DNA from: Paraburkholderia kururiensis
GTDB taxonomy: Bacteria > Pseudomonadota > Gammaproteobacteria > Burkholderiales > Burkholderiaceae
Direction of reading: 5' to 3'
NCBI RefSeq assembly: GCF_034424375.1
Contig: NZ_CP139965.1
Location: 2,046,001-2,110,000 of the forward strand
Length of the DNA: 64,000 nucleotides
In this document: positions 58,928-64,000 of the stretch, piece after piece
Numbering within the stretch: position 1 is the stretch's first letter
Layout: each line of letters starts with the position of its first letter
Notes under the pieces: generated by a model
Seen by the model: the letters and a program-made list of their open reading frames with translations, nothing else
Databases searched by the model: none
What the model was told of the DNA's origin: nothing
Made by a program: the position numbers and the translations under genes

Positions 58928-59722
58928 ATGTTGCTGGACTTCGATCGTCTGGGCGCGTTGCGCTGGGTGCTGCTGGCGGTGGGCGCCGCCGTCGCCGTGT
59001 TCCTGCTGCTGCCTATCGTGTTTATCGTCGCGTTGTCGTTCGGCGATTCGCAATGGCTGATCTTTCCGCCGCCTGGCTGGACGCTGCAATGGTATCGGCA
59101 GCTGTTCACCGATCCCGGCTGGCTCAACTCGCTGCTGACGAGCGCACAGCTTGCGGCAATCGTGACCGTGCTTTCCGTCGCGATCGGCTTTCTCGCTTCG
59201 CTTGCGCTCGTACGCGGCAGGTTTCGCGGACGCAGCGCCGTGCAGGCGTTCTTTCTCACGCCGATGGTGCTGCCCGTGGTCGTGCTGGCGGTCGCGTTGT
59301 ATGCCTTCACGCTGCGTATCGGTTTGAACGGCACGATGGTGGGCTTCGTGATCGGCCACCTCATCATCGCGTTGCCGTTCTCGATCATTTCCATCAGCAA
59401 TTCGCTCGTGAGCTTCGACACGGCGCTGGAAGATGCCGCGCTGATCTGCGGCGCGTCGCCGCTCGAAGTGAAGCTGCGCGTGACGTTGCCCGCCATCCGG
59501 CTCGGGCTCTTCGCCGCCGCGATCTTTTCGTTCCTCGCGTCGTGGGACGAAGTGGTCATCTCGATCTTCATGGCGAGCCCGACGTTGCAGACGCTGCCCG
59601 TGCGCATCTGGAGCACGCTGCGGCAGGATTTGACGCCCGTGGTCGCGGCAGCGTCTTCGCTGCTCGTCGGCTTGACGACCGTATTGATGTTGGCGGGCGC
59701 GGTATTGCGCCGCGCCCGATAA
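58928..59722 (+). CDS. ABC transporter permease (PotC type)
   Basis: A 264-residue permease with six membrane segments and the coupling loop DAALICGASPLEVKLRVTLPAI. It pairs with the upstream permease to form the translocation channel. The GTG-free start ATG 58928 nearly overlaps the preceding stop. Its 3' end is 15 bases before the ATPase gene. Confidence 0.93.
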   Translation: MLLDFDRLGALRWVLLAVGAAVAVFLLLPIVFIVALSFGDSQWLIFPPPGWTLQWYRQLFTDPGWLNSLLTSAQLAAIVTVLSVAIGFLASLALVRGRFRGRSAVQAFFLTPMVLPVVVLAVALYAFTLRIGLNGTMVGFVIGHLIIALPFSIISISNSLVSFDTALEDAALICGASPLEVKLRVTLPAIRLGLFAAAIFSFLASWDEVVISIFMASPTLQTLPVRIWSTLRQDLTPVVAAASSLLVGLTTVLMLAGAVLRRAR

Positions 59723-59737
59723 GGAGGTGCATGAGCC

Positions 59738-60829
59738 ATGACTGCCGCATTCCTGCAAATCCAGCGCTTGCGTAAAACGTACGACGACGTGGTCGCCATC
59801 GACCATGTGTCGCTGGACGTACGCAAGGGCGAATTCATGACCTTCCTCGGGCCGTCGGGTTCGGGCAAGAGCACGACGCTGTACATCGTGGCGGGCTTTC
59901 AGGAGCCGAGCGAGGGGCGCGTGCTGCTCGACGGCAAACCGCTGCTTTCGGTGGCGCCGAACAAGCGCAACATCGGCATGGTGTTTCAGCGCTACACGCT
60001 GTTTCCGCACCTCACCGTGGGCGAGAACGTCGCGTTTCCGTTGCGCGTGCGCCGTCGGCCGGACCGCGAAGTGCAGGCCAAGGTCGAACAGATGCTCAAG
60101 CTCGTGCATCTGTCGGATTGCCGCGACCGCATGCCGGCGCAGCTATCGGGCGGTCAGCAGCAGCGCGTCGCGATTGCGCGCGCGCTGGCCTACGACCCGC
60201 CGGTGCTGCTGATGGACGAGCCGCTCTCGGCGCTCGACAAGAAGCTGCGCGAGGAAATACAGCTCGAACTGCGCCGCATCCATCAGGAAACAGGCGTCAC
60301 GATTCTTTACGTGACGCATGATCAGGAAGAGGCGCTGCGTCTGTCGGATCGCATTGCGGTGTTCAACAAAGGACGCATCGAGCAGGTGGGCACGGGCGAA
60401 GAACTGTACGCGAACCCGGCTTCGCGCTTCGTCGCGAGCTTTATCGGCAACTCGAATTTCCTGCCGGTGCGCGTTACGTCGAACAACGAAAACGGCATGA
60501 ACGGCGTGTTTCCGAATGGCCATGCGGTAACGGCCGCGCACCTCGCGTCGGTGCTGGCGGCCGGAGACGACGGCACGCTGATGATCCGGCCGGAGCAGAT
60601 GCGCATTCGCGCGTGGCAGGGAAAGCACGATGCGGCGGGTTTGCCCGTCACGGTGCGCGACATCACGTATCTGGGCGACGCCATGCATTACGCGGTTGCG
60701 ACGCCCTGGCAGCAGGAGATCTCGATTCGCATGCCGGCAGGCCATCGCCACGACAGCGGCCTCGCGATCGGGACCGAGGCGCTCGTTGATTGGGATGCGC
60801 GGGACGTGCGTCTCTTTGCGCCCGCATGA
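59738..60829 (+). CDS. ABC transporter ATPase (PotA type)
   Basis: A 363-residue ATPase: Walker A GPSGSGKST, Q-loop in GMVFQRYTLF, signature LSGGQQQRVAIARAL, Walker B PPVLLMDEPLSALDK, and the switch His in YVTHDQEEAL. A TOBE_2 domain follows (about 275-360). It powers the importer. Its stop overlaps the start of the second GntR gene (ATGA), so the regulator is made with the transporter. Confidence 0.95.
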   Translation: MTAAFLQIQRLRKTYDDVVAIDHVSLDVRKGEFMTFLGPSGSGKSTTLYIVAGFQEPSEGRVLLDGKPLLSVAPNKRNIGMVFQRYTLFPHLTVGENVAFPLRVRRRPDREVQAKVEQMLKLVHLSDCRDRMPAQLSGGQQQRVAIARALAYDPPVLLMDEPLSALDKKLREEIQLELRRIHQETGVTILYVTHDQEEALRLSDRIAVFNKGRIEQVGTGEELYANPASRFVASFIGNSNFLPVRVTSNNENGMNGVFPNGHAVTAAHLASVLAAGDDGTLMIRPEQMRIRAWQGKHDAAGLPVTVRDITYLGDAMHYAVATPWQQEISIRMPAGHRHDSGLAIGTEALVDWDARDVRLFAPA

Positions 60830-61539
60830 CGGCGACGACGAGCGGCATGGTCGTCTCGCTGAAGGTGGAGCGCAACACGACGACGTTGCGTGAACTCGCG
60901 CTCGACAAGATGCGCACCGCCATTCTGGACGCGCACTTCGCACCCGGCGAGCGGCTGGTGGAACGCACGCTGTGCGAGGAACTCGGCGTGAGCCGCACGG
61001 TGGTGCGAGAAGTGTTGCGGCACCTGGAGGCGGAAGGGCTCGTGGACTCGATTCCGAACCAGGGGCCGATCGTCGCCGTGCTCGACGCGGATACGGCGGA
61101 ACAGATCTACGAGATCCGTGCGCTGCTTGAAGGCGACGCGGCGATGGCCTGCGCGCGGCTCGCCGACGACGGCGTCGTGTCGCGACTTGCCGCGTGCATT
61201 GCCGGCATCCAGCGGGCGTTCGACGAGCACGCGCACGCAACGGTGCGCGAACTCACGACGTCGTTTTACGAGCAGATGTTCGACGGCGGCGGCAAAAAAG
61301 TCGCATGGGAAATTGCCCAGACGTTGAACGCCCGCGTGAACCGTTTGCGCGCGATGACCATCGCCTCTGACGACCGCGGACGACAGGCCGTCGCCGAGAT
61401 GAACCAGATACTCGACGCCATTCGCTGCCGCGACGCGCTACGTGCCCGCGACGCGGCAACGGCGCATGTGGCGCGCGTGGCGGCCATTGCCGGACAGCTT
61501 TTGCAGCAGGCCCACGCGCGAGCAGGAACCGCGGAATAG
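60826..61539 (+). CDS. Second GntR-family (FadR-type) regulator
   Basis: The 237-residue protein is a clear paralogue of the regulator at 50438-51124. It shares TLRELALDKMRTAI, GERLVERTLCEELGVSRTVVREVLRHLEAEGL (read in parts) and the FCD-domain block NARVNRLRAMTIAS. The winged helix lies about 20-90 and the FCD domain about 100-225. Starting ATG 60826 overlaps the ATPase stop; ATG 60847 is an alternative that would match the paralogue length better. It may autoregulate the cluster or respond to a second ligand. Confidence 0.9.
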   Translation: MTATTSGMVVSLKVERNTTTLRELALDKMRTAILDAHFAPGERLVERTLCEELGVSRTVVREVLRHLEAEGLVDSIPNQGPIVAVLDADTAEQIYEIRALLEGDAAMACARLADDGVVSRLAACIAGIQRAFDEHAHATVRELTTSFYEQMFDGGGKKVAWEIAQTLNARVNRLRAMTIASDDRGRQAVAEMNQILDAIRCRDALRARDAATAHVARVAAIAGQLLQQAHARAGTAE

Positions 61540-61743
61540 GTGCGTGGTGTCGCGTGTCGCGCGTGTTGCGTCGATCCCTGGGCAATGCGAGAGGGCAGCG
61601 ACGCATGTTGGAGTGGGGCGGCGCGGTGGCCGCACGCTCACATCAAAACTTGTCCCACGTCTTTTGCACGAGCGACATCGCGTTGCCGGCCGGTATCGCG
61701 GCGTGACGGGTGGCTCGTTGCGGCTACGCGGAAACCACCATCG

Positions 61744-63054
61744 TCACCGCCCGTACTCGCCGGGAAACGTGCGCAGCGAACTCTGCACCACCGTTGCCGC
61801 GCCATCGATCAGACCGCAGCGCCCCGAGCGAGGCAGCAGCGTGGCGAGGCTGGCGAGCGCATCCACGTCGCGTTGCGTGGCGACGCCGGTGTCGATGCGA
61901 TGCAGCAGGCGCGCCATCTGGAACGTGCCGCATTTGCAGGGCGGACATTGTCCGCACGACTCGGCCGCAAAGAATTCCACGTAGCGCGCCACTTCGCGCA
62001 CGATGCTCGTGCCTTCGCCCAGCACGATCATGGCGCCCGTGCCGAGGCTGGAACCGCGTGCGCGCACCGACTCGAAGTCGAGCGCGACGTCCAGGTCCGC
62101 GGCGGTCAGGAGCGTGTTCGACGGACCGCCCGTGAACACGGCCTTGAACGCCTTGCCGCCCAGCATGCCGCCGCCGCAGCCGAATACAAGGTCGGCGAGC
62201 GGTGTGCCCATCGGCAGTTCGTACAGGCCGGGGCGCAGCACGTCGCCCGAAAGCGAATAGAGCTTCGTGCCGCTCGCCGCGCCGATGCCGAGCGCGCGGT
62301 GCGCCTCGGCACCGTCACGCAGGACGTGGGTGGCGTTAGCGATGGTCTCGACGTTGTTGATGAGCGTAGGTGCCCCGCCGATACCCGCCTGGGCGGGAAA
62401 GGGCGGCTTGCTGCGCGGGAAGGGGAACCCGCCGTCGAGCCACGAGACGACCGCCGTTTCCTCCCCGCCGATGTAGCGCCCCGAACTCTCGTTCAGCGCG
62501 AGCGCGAGCGGATGCCCGAGCGCCGCCGCGAGGCGCGCAAAGAGCTGGCTTGTCTGCCATTGCGCGAGCGCTTCGCGCATCGCGGCGAGTGCATCGCGCT
62601 GACGCCGGTTCACGTAGAACACGACATGCGTGGCGCGAATCGCAAGGGCCGCGATCAGCGCGCCTTCGATCACCTGGTGCGGCGTGTGCGAGAGGAGATG
62701 GCGGTCCTTGAACGTACCGGGCTCGTCCTCGTTGCCGTTGACGACGACGTAGCGAACCGTCGGTGCCGTGCCGGGCGAGGCGGCTTCCTCGCCCGCGTTC
62801 GCGTTCGCAGGCAGCCCTGCCGCCTGCGCGGCCGCGCGCCACTTGCGGTGCGTCGGGAAACCCGCGCCGCCCATGCCGACGAGGCCCGCGGCCTCGATGG
62901 TATCGATGATCGCTGCGGGATTCGCAAGCGCGGCATCGAGTCCGTGTCCGCCGCCCGCTGCGAGCCAGCGCCGGTAATCGGTCCCTACGTCGAAGCGGGA
63001 ACTCAGCAGACGTTGGTTCAAGCGCTTGTTCAGGTGATCGTTCTGGCGTGCCAT
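61744..63054 (-). CDS. NuoF-like NADH-binding iron-sulfur flavoprotein
   Basis: A 436-residue homologue of the 51-kDa NADH-dehydrogenase subunit. The FMN/NADH region has GMGGAGFPTHRKW, VVNGNEDEPGTFKDRHLL and GGEETAVVSW, an SLBB-like segment follows, and the [4Fe-4S] ligands are Cys367, Cys370, Cys373 and Cys413. It lacks NuoE- or ferredoxin-like domains. Paired with the flavoprotein two bases upstream it suggests an NADH-dependent reductase rather than Complex I. No other nuo-like or formate-dehydrogenase genes are in view. Confidence 0.88.
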   Translation of the reverse strand: MARQNDHLNKRLNQRLLSSRFDVGTDYRRWLAAGGGHGLDAALANPAAIIDTIEAAGLVGMGGAGFPTHRKWRAAAQAAGLPANANAGEEAASPGTAPTVRYVVVNGNEDEPGTFKDRHLLSHTPHQVIEGALIAALAIRATHVVFYVNRRQRDALAAMREALAQWQTSQLFARLAAALGHPLALALNESSGRYIGGEETAVVSWLDGGFPFPRSKPPFPAQAGIGGAPTLINNVETIANATHVLRDGAEAHRALGIGAASGTKLYSLSGDVLRPGLYELPMGTPLADLVFGCGGGMLGGKAFKAVFTGGPSNTLLTAADLDVALDFESVRARGSSLGTGAMIVLGEGTSIVREVARYVEFFAAESCGQCPPCKCGTFQMARLLHRIDTGVATQRDVDALASLATLLPRSGRCGLIDGAATVVQSSLRTFPGEYGR

Positions 63055-63056
63055 GG

Positions 63057-64000
63057 CTAATCCCCCCTTGCGCCGCCTGCCAGATGGCGGCGCAGATCGA
63101 AGTTGCCGTACCCGGGGTACAGGAGCGGGGCGCGCGGGGCGGCCGTCTCGCCCGCCATGGCGAGCGCCCGCCGGAATGCGGCGACGTGGCCGAGACCGGC
63201 GCGGCCCGTCGGTCCACGCTCTGCCGCGCATGTGGCCGAGTGCACGCCTGCGCGCCGGCCGAACGCGATGATGTCGAGCAGCGCATTGCCCATCAGCCGG
63301 TTGCGGCCGTGTATGCCTCCGGCCACTTCGCCGGCGGCGTAGAGCCGCGCGACGTCGGTCGCGGTGTCTGTGCCGATCACGACGCCGCCGTTCTGGTAAT
63401 GCAGCGTCGGATAAACGAGCAGCGGTTCGCGTGTGGGGTCGATCTGGCATTTCGCGGCCAGATGGGCGAGCCCCACCAGTTGCGTCGCAAGCAGGTCGGG
63501 CTGGCGAGCGAGCAGGTCCGGTGTGTCGATGAACACGCCGAGAGCCCCGTCGCGCTCGATGCCGCGTCCTTCTGCGCATTCGCGCAGAATCGCGGCGGCG
63601 ACGACGTCGCGCGGCGAGAGTTCGTCGATGAAGCGTTCGCCCAGACCGTTCACGAGACGCGCGCCCGCCGAACGGACGGCCTCCGACACGAGCGCGCCCG
63701 CCAGATGCCGCGGCCACGCGAGGCCGGTGGGGTGGTACTGGAAGCTGTCGAGGTCGGTCACGCGTGCGCCTGCCCGATACGCGATCACAAGGCCGTCCGC
63801 CGTTGCGCCGTAGTGATTCGAGGTGGCAAAGCCTTCCAGGTGCAGGCGGCCCGCGCCGCCCGTGGCGAGTACGACCGCCCGCGCCAGCACGGGGCGCAGC
63901 CGGCCGTGCTCGAGATCGCAGAGCACCGCGCCCGCGCACGCGCCGCTCTCGTCGGTGAGCAGTTCGAGCGCGGGCGCCCGGTTCAGCACCGTGATGCGCC
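63057..64000 (-). CDS. Fumarate reductase/succinate dehydrogenase-type flavoprotein (partial)
   Basis: The 3' 944 bases of a gene running off the window; the N-terminal FAD-binding motif is missing. The visible 314 residues contain ATGGAGRL, FQYHPTGLA (substrate His), VSEAVRSAGARLVNG, and GGIHGRNRLMGNALLDIIAFGRRAG, the active-site and FAD-binding signature of FrdA/SdhA, aspartate oxidase and related enzymes. It is two bases upstream of the NuoF-like gene. NAD-linked fumarate-like reductases have such partners, but L-aspartate oxidase-like or other 2-enoate activity is possible. Confidence 0.85.
   Translation of the reverse strand, partial: RITVLNRAPALELLTDESGACAGAVLCDLEHGRLRPVLARAVVLATGGAGRLHLEGFATSNHYGATADGLVIAYRAGARVTDLDSFQYHPTGLAWPRHLAGALVSEAVRSAGARLVNGLGERFIDELSPRDVVAAAILRECAEGRGIERDGALGVFIDTPDLLARQPDLLATQLVGLAHLAAKCQIDPTREPLLVYPTLHYQNGGVVIGTDTATDVARLYAAGEVAGGIHGRNRLMGNALLDIIAFGRRAGVHSATCAAERGPTGRAGLGHVAAFRRALAMAGETAAPRAPLLYPGYGNFDLRRHLAGGARGD

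Noticed and set aside
1..64000. CRISPR arrays, tRNA/rRNA genes, insertion sequences and prophage genes
   Set aside because: No regularly spaced repeats, cloverleaf-like tails, transposase or phage structural genes were recognised while reading both strands. A tRNAscan, Infernal or ISfinder run would be needed to exclude small or divergent cases.

Overview
The window looks like chromosomal DNA of a Burkholderiaceae bacterium (Burkholderia / Paraburkholderia / Caballeronia type). Three things point there: high GC; the core order bamA-skp-lpxD-fabZ-lpxA-lpxB-rnhB-TrmH-ppsR-ppsA, then smpB/ratA/rnfH and guaB/guaA; and near-textbook Burkholderia protein sequences for BamA, Skp and PpsA. This assignment is from memory of the families, not from a search. 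No tRNA, rRNA, CRISPR array, insertion sequence or integrase gene was seen.

Region 1 (1-20.5 kb) is housekeeping: the last codons of RseP, outer-membrane assembly (BamA, Skp), lipid A and fatty-acid synthesis (LpxD, FabZ, LpxA, LpxB), RNase HII, an RNA methyltransferase, PEP synthase with its regulator, NfeD/SPFH membrane proteins, SmpB, RatA, RnfH, an EamA exporter, and the GMP branch (GuaB, GuaA).

Region 2 (20.7-50.4 kb) begins directly after guaA, a known island integration hotspot, and reads as a methylated-amine catabolic region. A tight minus-strand operon (30.0 to 20.7 kb) encodes a dimethylamine monooxygenase (DmmA-like subunit, ferredoxin reductase, DUF3445 haem N-demethylase), a GcvT-like protein, PurU, FolD, trimethylamine monooxygenase (Tmm) and TMAO demethylase (Tdm). 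A sensor kinase, a LuxR-type regulator and a tandem-PAS protein diverge from it. A porin and an APC permease follow. Next comes a minus-strand operon with a SoxB-like FAD dehydrogenase, EtfB, EtfA, HutD and ETF-ubiquinone oxidoreductase, diverging from a LysR regulator and a HutG-like amidohydrolase. An XRE-cupin regulator then diverges from a gamma-glutamylmethylamide/glutamine synthetase, N-methylglutamate synthase subunits MgsA, MgsB and MgsC, and an ammonium transporter. Together these predict TMA to TMAO to DMA to methylamine to gamma-glutamylmethylamide to N-methylglutamate to glutamate. One-carbon units would go through folate to formate, and electrons through ETF to ubiquinone. The canonical four-subunit N-methylglutamate dehydrogenase is not in the window.

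Region 3 (50.4-61.5 kb) is an unassigned catabolic cluster between two related FadR-type GntR regulators. It holds a DUF1185 protein, an alpha/beta hydrolase, a flavin reductase fused to a degenerate Nudix-like domain, an LLM flavin monooxygenase, an aldehyde dehydrogenase, a NIPSNAP protein and a polyamine-type ABC importer. Its layout recalls the Rut pyrimidine-degradation system.

Region 4 (61.7-64.0 kb) is a minus-strand pair: a NuoF-like NADH-oxidising subunit and a fumarate-reductase-type flavoprotein cut by the window edge.
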